Shown piece by piece: positions 39,461 through 49,512 of a stretch of DNA of 64,000 nt. The notes beneath the pieces are model-generated. The model was not told the origin of the DNA. It searched no databases and saw nothing but the letters and a program-made list of their open reading frames with translations. The translations under genes were made by a program, and so were the position numbers. The DNA comes from Paralichthys olivaceus (lineage: Eukaryota; Chordata; Actinopteri; Pleuronectiformes; Paralichthyidae): positions 18,013,001 through 18,077,000 of the forward strand of contig NC_091094.1 in NCBI RefSeq assembly GCF_024713975.1. The letters run 5' to 3'. Position 1 is the first letter of the stretch, and the number at the start of each line of letters is the position of its first letter.

Positions 39461-40141
39461 ACCCCTTCCAAAGGTCGTAGAAGCTCGGGGGTGGTACCAA
39501 TGGATCGGGCATATCCACATTAGTGGCGATGGAACCAACTTCCAAGTCTCTATGACCTACAGAAAAAAAGTTATTGAAGAATATCCTGATCTCCAATGGG
39601 TATTCATCCCTAACCCTAACCACAACCCTAACTCTAACCCTATTCACAACCCTAACCCTAATTGCAACCCTAACCCATATTCACCATAGGGTGAATAACT
39701 CCGTGCTGCTTGCTCGAAACGTGCTGAAATTCGGTGTGGTTGCGTGGCAGGCTACCCTTTATCAATCTTGAAATGCCCAAGTCTCTAGGACTTTCAGAAA
39801 AAAAGTTGTTCAAAAATATCTTGTACTTTTTGTTTGAGATTTGGTGGTTTCACCATTTCCGAAGGTCGTAGAAGCTCGGGGATGGTCTCAATGGATCGGG
39901 CAGAGCCCCATTAGTGGAGATGGAACCAAGTTCCAAGTCTCTATGACCTTCAGAAAAAATGTTATTCAAGAATATCTTGATCTCCAATGGGTTTTCATCC
40001 CTAACCCTAATCACAACCCTAACCCTAATTGCAACCCTAACCCTAACCCTAATTGCAACCCTAACCCATAGGGTGAATAACTCTGCGCTGCTTGCTCGAA
40101 ATGTGTTGAAATTCGGTGTGGGTGCGTGGCAGCCTCCCCTT
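39459..40141 (+). repeat. Diverged terminal units at the inner edge of the satellite
   Basis: The last two units carry many substitutions compared with the interior (for example AGTGGCGATGG, AACTCTAACCCTATTCACAACC, and TTTTTGTTTGAGATTTGG in place of the usual T-tract followed by ATAGATTTGG). The join after the CCCTAA block reads CCCATATTCACCATAGGGTG or CCCATAGGGTG in place of CCCATATTAGGG. Core spacing is about 386 bp, and each core is followed directly by a telomere block and a B segment. This looks like a simple monomer rather than the two-core interior unit. Similarity stops at about 40,141. Confidence 0.8.
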
Positions 40142-40880
40142 TATTAACAGTGTACCGTTACACTCAGTCCATTTACTTTACTTATTTCTACTGTTAATAC
40201 ATTCATTGTAAAAGTAAAGTAAAACTCACAAATCTACACTTTTGATGTGCTTCTGCTTTAGGCTGCAGTGTTAATGTTACTTTGTGACAAGAAAAATAAT
40301 ACAGCCTCTAATTAATATTTTAAAACAATCTAGAATTTTGTGTGCTTTATGTTCAAGCTGAAAAATGATTAAAAAAAATGATACCTATGTCCATTCAGTA
40401 TAACCAACACCTGTACACAATTTGTCATATGACACATGTGGTTGATAATGACTATATTAATATATTTTTAAAACATTTCTGCATCAGTACATTTCAGTTC
40501 TGCATATTTTCCCACCACAATCAAAAGCTTTCACTTGTCATAACTTTATTCATATATAATCTCTCCATTTCAATCTAATTTAATGTTGCAGGTTGAACTT
40601 GTCAGTTCAGTGTCTTTGTATAACTCACATTTGTTGTGTTCAGGTGTTAGTCAAAGCTACACTGACCTGTTTCACTTCAGGACCATGAAAAACTCAACAC
40701 TAATTCTGATTTTATGTATAACATAGAAATATAGAAATATTTGACTTGTGAACCCACTTAACAACCTTTGAAAAACCATTCAACCCAAAACTACTTTTAA
40801 ACTCTGATCATTTTATATTTCTTTCTTATTTGCTTTGTCTTTTTACTCCTTGAGCAGTATAACATATAAGTGCTACATAA
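40142..40880. other. AT-rich intergenic DNA between satellite and first gene
   Basis: Apparently single-copy, AT-rich DNA with no gene I can support. A small open frame at 40,378-40,578 lacks any recognisable domain and has composition typical of chance frames. Confidence 0.6.
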
Positions 40881-41050
40881 ATCAGAATCAGAATTCCTTT
40901 ATTGTCCCAAGATTGGGAAATTAACAGCGTTGCAACAGCAAGATAATCAAACAAGCATGAAAAGTGAAGAATATAAAGTAAAGATTAGTTAAAACAAGAT
41001 AAATTACTATATACAAATTGCACTTAGACTTCTGCATTGGTTGTACATGA
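40881..41050 (+). mobile_element. Dispersed retroelement tail-like repeat
   Basis: The stretch AATCAGAATCAGAATTCC followed by TTTATTGTCCCAAGATTGGGAAATT resembles the 3' tail of a retroelement-derived repeat widespread in teleost genomes. This comes from recall of the family pattern, not a search. It lies just upstream of the FAM107-like gene and has no coding content. Confidence 0.45.
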
Positions 41051-41440
41051 TGAGGTTCGGTGTGTGTGCATGTGTACGTGAGTGAGAGAGAGATGTATTA
41101 AATGTACTATTATTATTTTCATTATCAGTAGTAGTAGTTGTAGGAGTGTGTATGTATATTGGAGGAATATATCTTCCTATGTCTCATTATCATTATCCCA
41201 GTCACTCCATATGTTGTTGCTGCTGCCTGTGGGACAACAGAAGTTCCTCCCCTGAAGGGAACAAAGGGCTGTAAGACACTTAATAAGATTTGATCAGGAC
41301 AGTGAGGAACAGCTGTTCAGATCAGCGTCACCGGAGATGCAGCACATCGTTCATACCGACAACACCACTGAGCTGCTTCTTCTTCTCCTCCTGCTCTTTC
41401 TTCTGCTAAAACACACTTCAGCACATCTCTTCTTTCAACT

Positions 41441-43648
41441 ATGCGTCTCTACCATTGCACACAGGTAAGATTCATGTAATGTTAAGGTTATGTGAGAATT
41501 TATAAAACTATTGTTTGTTTAATCATAAACTATGAGATAGAAAAACCAGGTTTGAATTGTCCTGTACCACTGATTGGTTAATGGATAGAGCTTGTTCTTT
41601 GCTCAGATATTAAAGGACTGAAAATCCACATTGAGCCTCGTTAAAAATACAATAAAATAAATAATCAAACTTTTTGGAAACTTATTAAGAGAAAGTCCCA
41701 GAGGACCACACAGTACGTTTTAAAAAGCATTACCTGTACACAAAGCTACAACAATCCGTTTGGGTCTATGACAAATTAGCTGCTTATTTTTGAGAATCAA
41801 AATAAACATATGGTGAGTTTATTTAGCATTGCAAATTCTGCTGAATTCTGTTCCGTTTTGGCAGTAATTTGTTGTTGTGGTTAGAAATGTTTGTATGCTG
41901 TGAAACTATAAATAATATTTGCAATTTTTAAAGTCTATTCTGTAAATGGAAATTACTTACTTGCCTCCGGTTCTGTTCTTTCAGGGGTCACAAAAACAAA
42001 ACGGAAGAGGTGAGGTAAACATTTTTTAGTGGATCTAAAGATAGAATATCCCCATTTGTTCAGAGGTCCCAGTCCTTGACCATTAAAAACTCACTGTTCT
42101 GGAAGTTGCACTCATACTGTGTGTAGCCTACTGGATAAAACGCTGACAGTGATATGTGAGTGTGTGCTGGCCTTGGTTTATGTTTGTCAGAGAGACATCA
42201 CTGCTGGATGGTCCAACCTCACCAGGTGATTGAGAGTCAACAACAGGATGGTGACCTCATCAAGCCCAGGAAGCTGCCAAATCCCATTGTGGCTTCTCAC
42301 CAACACAGAGCCCTTCACCAAGAGCTGCTCTTCTGCCACAGACGGTGAGAAAACCCTGAACCCTGTATGATCAAGTCACAGAGGCAGCAGGTTCGGAAAT
42401 AAATTTAATTACAGTCAATAAGCATAAACTAAACCAAAAAGTTTTAATACCTTGACTTTAAGCAGTAAATATTGTTTGTAGACAATTTTTCAGTAACACT
42501 TTTTATTAGGGAACACACAAAGTGAAGATATCCAAGCACTTGATTGTAATTCATGTACAACAACTTCCTTACTTACCATCAATAAGCAGTAATTAGGAGA
42601 TTATTAAGGGAAAACTGTTAATCAATGGAGTAGAGTTGCAGAATAAGGTCATTAAGAATAAGGCATTAATAAGTGCTTTGTAATGACCAATAAAGAGCCA
42701 ATATGCCTCTAATATACATGCTAATAAGCAACTAGTTAATGGTTGATATGTGTTCCCTAATATAAAGTGTTACTTATTTTTCTTATATTTACCTTGCCTG
42801 CATGTTCCAACTCTATAACAGTTTTAATAATGTGAGAAACCAAAGTTTTCTGTTTTTCCACGTGACATCTTTGGTAAAGGAAAGTTGAAACTTCTACCAG
42901 AGAGCAGTGATATTTCTACAGATCAGCGTTCTGTCAGAGAATCCTCTACATGGCTGACCACAGCTCTGACCGAGCTGTGACCGAGGATAAGCGATAATGC
43001 TTAGGTGTTGTTTAACACTGGTCGAGACAAGAGATCACCGCTGATCTCTCAGCAGGGGGCAGGTGTTCTCACTCTTGTGCCTGAGACAGCAGAAATACCT
43101 ATAACTAAAGCAGCAGGTGTTTGTGTATCTCTGTAGTATGTCTGTATGTTGTCTTGTACCAACGTCACACTTTATGTTCTCTGTCTTGTTTCACCAATAC
43201 TGTTTATTTTCATTGCTTATCTTAGATCCAGCTATATCTATTCATATTTTCAGAAACTTTTGTTCACGTGTCCACAGAGGTCTCCTGCCGAGAAGAAAGC
43301 CGGAGCTGCAGTGTGTCCTGGAACACAAACAGAGAGAGCAGCACAAGCAGAGGGAGCTGGCTCTCCATCCTCCCTCAGACTTGGAGGTGAAGCTTCGCGC
43401 AATGCAGCAGAGATCACAAGTCGTAAGTAGTGAGAGCAAAGATGGAAAAGGCCACAACCTATAACCTTTCTGGAAATGTGTGAGGATGCCTGCAGTTATT
43501 TGTACATAAAGAAGGAGGTCCCAACGAGATGTTTCCTGTCTTGCAGTGTGAGCTTGAGGAGAAGAAAAGGAACGAGAGCCTACAGAACGTGCCGGAGTTC
43601 GTCCGAGTGAGAGGAACCTTGAAGCACGTCCAAAATTTGTCATCATGA
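41441..43648 (+). CDS. FAM107-family protein (FAM107A/FAM107B-like), five coding exons
   Basis: Exons 41,441-41,464, 41,985-42,009, 42,191-42,344, 43,278-43,422 and 43,547-43,648 join in frame into 149 residues, all with GT-AG introns. Residues 36-45 (DGDLIKPRKL) match the family's N-terminal ELIKPKKL-type motif and are followed by a HQ-LHQELL segment and RKPELQCVLEH. A charged, Q/R/E-rich, probably coiled-coil middle comes next, then VPEFVRVRGTLK near 131-142, the conserved FAM107 C-terminal motif. Family members (FAM107A/DRR1, FAM107B/HITS) are small stress-responsive proteins; FAM107A binds and bundles actin. Paralogue assignment is unclear: the VLEH segment is FAM107A-like and SDLEVKL is FAM107B-like. 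An in-frame ATG at 42,208 would give 127 residues and could be the real start, leaving exons 1-2 as 5' UTR. An upstream ATG at 41,337 is out of frame. Confidence 0.82.
42492..42774. mobile_element. Short non-autonomous DNA transposon (MITE-like) in FAM107-like intron 3
   Basis: About 283 bp bounded by inverted ends: AGTAACACTTT on the left and AAAGTGTTACT on the right, with further matching TTAGGGAACAC / GTGTTCCCTAA inside. There is no coding capacity. No target-site duplication is evident. The layout fits a miniature inverted-repeat element; the superfamily is not determined. Confidence 0.7.
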
Positions 43649-46556
43649 CAACTAGAGCAAATATGTGCAGTTAGTGTCATATCATCATCTGCCGCCATGG
43701 CAGACACTGATGCCATTTTTTAACCAAATCTATATCAGACCATTTTTAATTTAGTATAAGAAATCTGTATTTTAGATTGGGGAAATTAGTTGTCCTTAGT
43801 CCAGCACTCGGTCGTGCTAACATGTTACTAGCATTTTCTACTAAAATCAGATGTGTGCTAAATGTTTAATCTATTTAGTAGCCAAGCAACTGTTTAAAAC
43901 TAAGAATTACAGGAGGCATTAAAGCAGAAATAGTTTAAACCTAGTGTACTCATATATTTAGAAGAATTTAAGCATTTTACTTTGTACGTCTATTTTATCC
44001 CTCTATTAATAAAAATACACACTACTTGTCGTTGTTCTTATTGCACGACTAAACTTCTTCACGTGCTACATGGCACAAAAGTAAGGGTCAAGCCCTGTAG
44101 TGCTATTTTAAAAATCAATGTCCTCCATCATTACCAAAAAGAGGAATGGACTTGTGAGCTTCGATTCTAAATTCCAGTGAAAAAGTATTTTCTTTGAATC
44201 TGATGTTTTCATTTTAAGACCCCCCCCCACCCCCCAAGAAATATCTGTTCTTAAACTAGAAACATTTTAATGTGTGGAGCTGACAACTCACATACAATGT
44301 ATGTAGAGTCCTTCCAAAACATTTTATATATAAAGAGAGAGACTATAAGCGACAGGAGTACATATAAAATGTTTAATAAAACATCCAGGGGGGCTGAGCA
44401 TGTACTTAAAAACAAACACTGAAACTGAAGTTGAATTAATCAGAATCTGCTTGGGACAACGTTGAGGAAACAGCGGTTTCCTCAACATTGGAATGAAACT
44501 TGTGGCTCTTTATTTCCTGAACCGTTTGTCCTTCAATGTGTCGTGTTTTTTACCCAAAGCTGCTGTACACATTTCACATGTTCTGAGACTCGGTTATTGA
44601 CATCATGGAGTGAGTTAAGGTTATAAAGCTTAACATCAGATAAAGTAAGTCTGGAACCTTTTCTTGGCTAAAAAGTGACAAAGTGCCAGCTGCTACGTTT
44701 CTCCAGCTACGACCACACTAACACATTTTCATTTTAAAACAGCGTTTCAAAAAATGAAAACAATCTCTGTCCAGGCGAGTGTTTTAGCTCTGGATCATAA
44801 TTAATCTCTGTCACAATAACACATCTGAAAACACGTATCTATTCACATACACTTGTCACGTATGTACAGGTGTAAACAGGAAGCAGACTGTCTTCTCTGC
44901 AGTCAGTTGCTTAGTAGCAGGAAATACTATGAAAACAGATGAAGCAGCATCAGTAAAAAGACCAGGAATTTCTTTTCTTTATCCAATGACGAAGTGGAAA
45001 TACTGGTGTTAGCAACGCTGTGCATTCACTGCTGGTAGTTGAGTTGTCACTGATGAGAACCACCGGGCAGCTAATGTTGCTGCATAATTTCCAAAAGTCT
45101 CCATTTCAGAAACATGAAAACTCCAGAGTAGTGTGGACGCCAGTGAACGTAGCAAAGGTGATGATGCGTTTTGATACTAAAACATAAACAAACACAAAAG
45201 CCCTAAAATGGAGAACTTTGGAAACACTGCCAGCTCTGTTTTAGTTTGAAAACTCTGGGGTTTCGTCTAGACAGACAGAAATGGAGACTTTTGGAAGTGA
45301 CGGTGCAGTCACACATGTGATTCCAGATTGGGTCTCATCAGTCATGACTACCAGTGGTATGCCATTTTACGAGAAAGTGTTACTGTGGGCGTATCTCTGC
45401 TGTACTGCAAACGAACAGTCACAAACAACTTGAAATCTCTACAAAGAAAATGTAGTGACGTGAATCAGAGACACTACATGGATGTAAATATTATCCCGGC
45501 CTCCTCACGTAGGCTCCAGTATAATGAGTTAGAAGGCCTGCTGAATAAAACACATTCAACCATTTTCTCAAACACATTCTGTGTAACTCCAAACACCTCA
45601 AACCTTGTGTACCGTAAACATTTCTTCTCCATTAGTTATGTGAATTACATGTGATTTCCCCCTGCCATGTTTATAAATACATATTCTACTCACATGCAGC
45701 AACTCCATCCACTGTGCTCCTGTCGCGACTCAGTACCAGTGTCTTTTGTTTGCTGAGGAATAAATTAATAATAAATTAAATACAAAAACATTGTGTTCAC
45801 AAAAAGTACATCATGGCAGGGTTAAAGACTACAATCTGCGTTTCCCACTTCTATCTACGACAGTTAAAACTCCTCACATTGATTTTGAAGATATTTAGCG
45901 AGAGGTACAGCAGAAAAAGCACAGACAGGTGAGAGAAGGAGATCACCGACATTATCATGGGTCCAAATAACAAGGCCAAAGGAGTTTACAGGTCAACAAA
46001 GAGATAAGGGGGAGGATGGCTTCTGATCAAGAGTCAAGGGATAATATTTCTCAGCCATTTCTGCTTGACTTCAAATAAAAGCAGCACAGTTTAAAACCCC
46101 ATTCTAGTGGAGATTGATTTGATTATTCGTTCACCTCTTGAACACTTGTAGGAATCCTATATACTGTTTATGGAGGCAGAAAATAGAGCAATTTAATGAC
46201 TTTTTCTCTCATCTAAGAACACTATCTCTAAAACCACTCCATTATAATTTCTCAGAGCTGTTCTGAATTAACATGGAGACTGTTGAAACCAATATCCATC
46301 TAGATCCTCTGGCCTGGATGGAAGAGAAATCTGTGAAATTGACTCTTGTTACTGTAAAAATGTTAATCAAGTAGATTTTAACTAGACAGGAGGTTTCTAA
46401 CAGAATTAATACTTTTACAATATAATGTCTAGAACCTATTACACAACTTTAAATCTTTTAATAGTCGTGGAATAGCTGAAAAACCTTATCCCTTAATCTC
46501 ACAGAGTAAGATAACCACAAATCAAAAGCCAACTAACAAGATAAAAAGGACAACAT
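43649..46556. other. Intergenic region between FAM107-like gene and b3galt6
   Basis: This holds the probable 3' UTR of the FAM107-like gene (AATAAA motifs from about 44,010) and perhaps the b3galt6 3' UTR at its right end. A C-tract (44,220-44,236) and a perfect hairpin (44,461-44,486) are visible. About 44,700-45,330 has a repeat-like texture but no clear ends. An open frame at 45,328-45,654 (108 codons) has no recognisable domain and I do not call it a gene. Confidence 0.6.
44461..44486. repeat. Perfect 11-bp inverted repeat with 4-nt loop
   Basis: GTTGAGGAAAC, loop AGCG, then GTTTCCTCAAC. The stem is perfect but stops after 11 bp, too short for a microRNA precursor. It has no obvious link to a neighbouring gene end. 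Confidence 0.7.
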
Positions 46557-47576
46557 TTAAGGAATGCCATCCTTCCTCTGGCAGCACTGTGAAGGTGGCA
46601 CGCCCCAGTCATACACATAGGACAGTCGCAGCTTGATTTCCTCCTTGCAGAGCCGGCCGTCACGCTGCAGTGTCTGGTGTTTTTCCAGCATGTCCTCCAG
46701 GCTCTGCTTATGTGTGACCAGATATTTGTTGTTGCAACCACGTGATTTGTACTCTGTGTCAAAGCGTGGGTCATGCGTCCTCCGGACATCCACTGGTCCC
46801 AGCCAGGCCCCCAGAGACACATCCTCGCTCTGCCACGTCTTCAGATAACCTACATTGAGATGTATGTAACGCACCAGGTCGGCTGAGAGGATGTAGCCCC
46901 CGCCTAGCGCATAGGGCAGGTAGTAGTCACAGAGCTCCCAGGAGCTTTCCCGCCACTTGCCGGCTGTTTTTACCCTGCCTCTCCCTGAGAAGAAGCCCCA
47001 GTAGAGCCGGTTTGGCTCTTTACCCTTCAGCTCCTCTTTGAGGAGGTCCAAGCGAGCAAATGTGTCATCATCTGCTTTGAAGACAAACTTGAACTCCACA
47101 TTCTGGTCCAGCCAGGAGTACATGTGGAGCAGCTTGAGTGTCAAGTTCTCATAAGAATCGCGTAAGTCAGGCAGTAAGAGCAGGTCTTTGTGACGCCCTT
47201 GCTCTGTGTTGATGTTCTGCATGTCCTCATTGGAAAGGCCCTGAGTTCCCACCACAAACATGGCAAGAACATCAGAGTCTCGCTTGGCAAGCCAGGTGCT
47301 TCGGATGATGCTCCTCCGCTCTGTGTACTTGGGTCCGGTCGTGATAAGGACCACAAGGAATGCTGACAAGTCTTTGACTGTAGAGAGGGGGTTGTGCTGC
47401 TCTGGACGAGGTTGCAAAGGGTTGGCACGAGGGGCCAAGCCTGGAGGATCCGAGTGGCCCTGTTTCAAGGTTTCTGAGGTACATTTGGCCAAGAAGACGA
47501 GAACTATGGCAAAGCTGCAAACAGTGCCAATGACCAGGGCTGTTTTGTGGCGGCAAACAAGACGTAACAGATTCAT
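46557..47576 (-). CDS. b3galt6: Beta-1,3-galactosyltransferase 6 (galactosyltransferase II), Golgi
   Basis: A single-exon coding frame of 339 residues; human B3GALT6 is 329. It adds the second galactose of the glycosaminoglycan-protein linker tetrasaccharide (Gal to Gal-Xyl-Ser) in the Golgi, needed for heparan and chondroitin sulfate chains. A short basic cytoplasmic end precedes one signal-anchor membrane segment (about residues 13-30), then a proline-rich stem (44-64). The GT31 catalytic domain follows: [10 protein letters not shown] near 87-96, the metal-binding DDD at 169-171 in [24 protein letters not shown] near 223-234 and [11 protein letters not shown] at 251-261. One N-glycosylation sequon (NLT) starts at residue 144. 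An intron-less coding region is normal for this gene. Nothing is truncated. It is transcribed away from dnajc16, leaving a shared upstream interval of about 1.1 kb. Confidence 0.97.
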   Translation of the reverse strand: MNLLRLVCRHKTALVIGTVCSFAIVLVFLAKCTSETLKQGHSDPPGLAPRANPLQPRPEQHNPLSTVKDLSAFLVVLITTGPKYTERRSIIRSTWLAKRDSDVLAMFVVGTQGLSNEDMQNINTEQGRHKDLLLLPDLRDSYENLTLKLLHMYSWLDQNVEFKFVFKADDDTFARLDLLKEELKGKEPNRLYWGFFSGRGRVKTAGKWRESSWELCDYYLPYALGGGYILSADLVRYIHLNVGYLKTWQSEDVSLGAWLGPVDVRRTHDPRFDTEYKSRGCNNKYLVTHKQSLEDMLEKHQTLQRDGRLCKEEIKLRLSYVYDWGVPPSQCCQRKDGIP

Positions 47577-48363
47577 GGTGATGTGTCTGGAACAAAAAAT
47601 ACAAAGGATTGTTAGTATTATTGCAATTTGAATTATTCAATATAAAACTAACAGTGTTATGATTTAACAGTTACAGTTCAAATGCAAAACAACCTCCATT
47701 TTATTTAAATTGATTTTACACTAGGGTGCACTAGAGGCTGAGGGGGAACAATTTTCCATGATGCAGTTAGTAATCTCACAGCTCTGCATGCTAACCTCAG
47801 CTCGTCTTACTGCTGTGATCACAGACATTACAGCAGCGTCAATACCACCTTCACCACATTCAGGATGATCATTTCTGCACATGGATCAAATATTTTGAAT
47901 AAGAGCAGCTACAGAGCAGGTTAGCAGAGTAAAACGTGCCCTCAGCAGCTCACCTGTGGTTCTGCAGCACCACCTGCTTGCTAAGCTCAGTAGTTGAACG
48001 GTTCATTGACCACACAGCAGCGAGCACAGGTCAATACCGAGGATGTGTCGGTTACCTGAGCTTAGTGAAGTGTACCAGTCCCGGTGATGGTGCAGGCAGA
48101 GCGGGCCACACAGCTCCGTGGAGCTAACGCTAGCTAGCAGGAGAGGAGCCTCTGGGCACAGCTCAGTCCACTGGATGTGAGCACACGCAGGCTGCTCATC
48201 GTGACCCACACACGAGGGTGAAACCAGCGGTGTCGTTCAGGCAGGTGACAACGAGCAGACGGGGGTGTTAGCCTGTTAGCTGAGCCGGCTAACACAGCGC
48301 AGTATTCATCTCTTCTGAGCAGCAGAGCGGCTCTTCTGTGCAGCAGCCGTGACGACACCGGAA
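47577..48363 (-). promoter_or_regulatory. b3galt6: Probable spliced 5' UTR and proximal promoter of b3galt6
   Basis: On the minus strand, ten bases before the ATG there is a good acceptor (a T-rich tract, then TTCCAG, exon from 47,586). Upstream, CTCAG|GTAACC gives a good donor with the exon end at 48,056. This suggests a non-coding first exon (about 48,056 to 48,360) and a ~470-bp UTR intron. The interval 48,060-48,365 is relatively CpG-rich and ends with ACCGGAAGTG (48,355-48,364 on +), a consensus ETS-type site. There is no transcript evidence. Confidence 0.5.
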
Positions 48364-48663
48364 GTGAAGCCCCCTGAAGAGAGAAGGGGCTAAAATGACA
48401 TCACAAACATTGTGGACAAACATGTGGACAAATACTTTGTTTCCTTTGTGTTGCTGGTGTTATTAAGAGGAAACAGTTTACAGGCTAAATAACTCTAACC
48501 TTAACTGCCGACAAAACATATATACCACAGCACAGGAACATATCTAAATGTATAAATAAAATGATGGCTGTGGATATTTTACATGTTTATTACATGTGAG
48601 AGAGAAGACATCTGAACAGGGACAAGAGTCACATTTGATGACAAGAGACATCTGATGTTTGGA

Positions 48664-48785
48664 GCATGCGCGTTACACACTGTCTGCGTCCCCCCCATCT
48701 AAGATGAACGAAGACCCGCCCCTACCTTGCTTCTGATTGGGTGAGATTTGGTTAAGAATATTGATGATCGATGATTGAAGCCAAT
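48664..48785. promoter_or_regulatory. Cluster of promoter-type motifs between b3galt6 and dnajc16
   Basis: Within 122 bp are GCATGCGC (NRF1-type, 48,664-48,671), CCCGCCCC (GC box, 48,715-48,722), ATTGG (48,736-48,740) and CCAATCA (48,781-48,787), two oppositely oriented CCAAT boxes. It sits between divergently transcribed genes, about 300 bp from the inferred b3galt6 5' end and 730 bp before the dnajc16 ATG. The whole stretch 48,364-49,512 holds no supported coding region; a purine-rich GAAGAAG tract lies near 49,045-49,085. Confidence 0.45.
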
Positions 48786-49512
48786 CACGAGCCTGGTGAG
48801 GGCGACTCTCCGCCCACCTTGCGTCTCGGGTTGCAGTGGCATCAAGGCCGGATGTTATATGTGATTATTTCCAAATTAAAACACGTTTGGAACCATGTTA
48901 ATCATGCCCAATGGATGGGCAATTGACGTTTTTAAATCTCACTTTATATTACCTCTAGCTGTTTTTTCCTTAACAGACTATTCTCCTTACAGACAGCAGA
49001 GCACCCCTCTCCGAAAACTCACCAGGAAGGTGTTGTAAGAAGTTTAGCGAAGAAGAGGGGGAAGAAGAAGAGGGGAAGAAGAAGGTGGTAAATCACTTTG
49101 GATGTTGGTTGCCACTCGCCAATAATCTGAACAGTTTATTTTAACAGTTAATCAAAAATTTTGAATGAATTGATGGATGAGTTCATCAATTTTGTTTGTA
49201 ATCGTTGTAATTCCTCTAAAATATAAATCTCACGATCTATCAAGCCTTTAGTTGAGGATGCTTTTATGTTGAAATGTGTAACCGGAAACTCCATGTTCCG
49301 GTGCCGGTAGTGACAGTGACGGTTTGCTAACATCCAGCTAAGAAAATGGCCTCATCGTAGTAAAACACTGTGTTCCTCTGTACAAAGACCTAACGTCAGC
49401 TAACCCGACATGTAACTGCGCAGTTTGAACGTCATTCATTAGCCTTGAGGTTGAACTCTGCCAGTGGCTGGTTACATTTCCGGTAACGGTGGAGCAGGGA
49501 CAGCTGCGAGCA

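Larger units (their letters stand above)
1..40141 (+). repeat. Subtelomeric satellite array with embedded telomere-like (CCCTAA) blocks
   Basis: About 64 head-to-tail units fill this stretch. Most are 610-680 bp, with three of about 428 bp starting at 1,734, 6,646 and 8,347 and one truncated unit of 230 bp at 17,478. A typical unit (661-1,305) has core A, then a CCCTAA-rich block broken by variants reading CCCTAATAGCAA, CCCTAATCACAA and CCCTAATTGCAA. Next comes a non-telomeric B segment (GGGATTAATTGGAATAACTC onward), then core C, a short CCCTAA block and an A-rich linker (CAACCAAAAAATCAAACAC). The strand with CCCTAA on + matches the C-rich strand at a left chromosome end, so the telomere should lie beyond base 1; that is inference from orientation. 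The array is cut by the left window edge. Short open frames recur in phase with the units but are satellite by-products, not genes. I do not recognise the satellite as a named family. Confidence 0.93.

Noticed and set aside
1-40141. CRISPR-like array
   Set aside because: Repeats are hundreds of bases long with no unique spacers, and the rest of the window is vertebrate.
1-40141. Centromeric satellite with CENP-B box
   Set aside because: I found no match to the CENP-B box pattern in the unit, and the telomere hexamers favour a subtelomeric identity.
44461-44486. MicroRNA precursor
   Set aside because: Stem of only 11 bp with no extended pairing on either side.
45328-45654. 108-codon plus-strand frame
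   Set aside because: No recognisable domain, non-standard context and repeat-like surroundings; likely chance.
47260-47640. Long frames overlapping b3galt6 in other frames and on the opposite strand
   Set aside because: Shadows of the well-supported galactosyltransferase coding frame.
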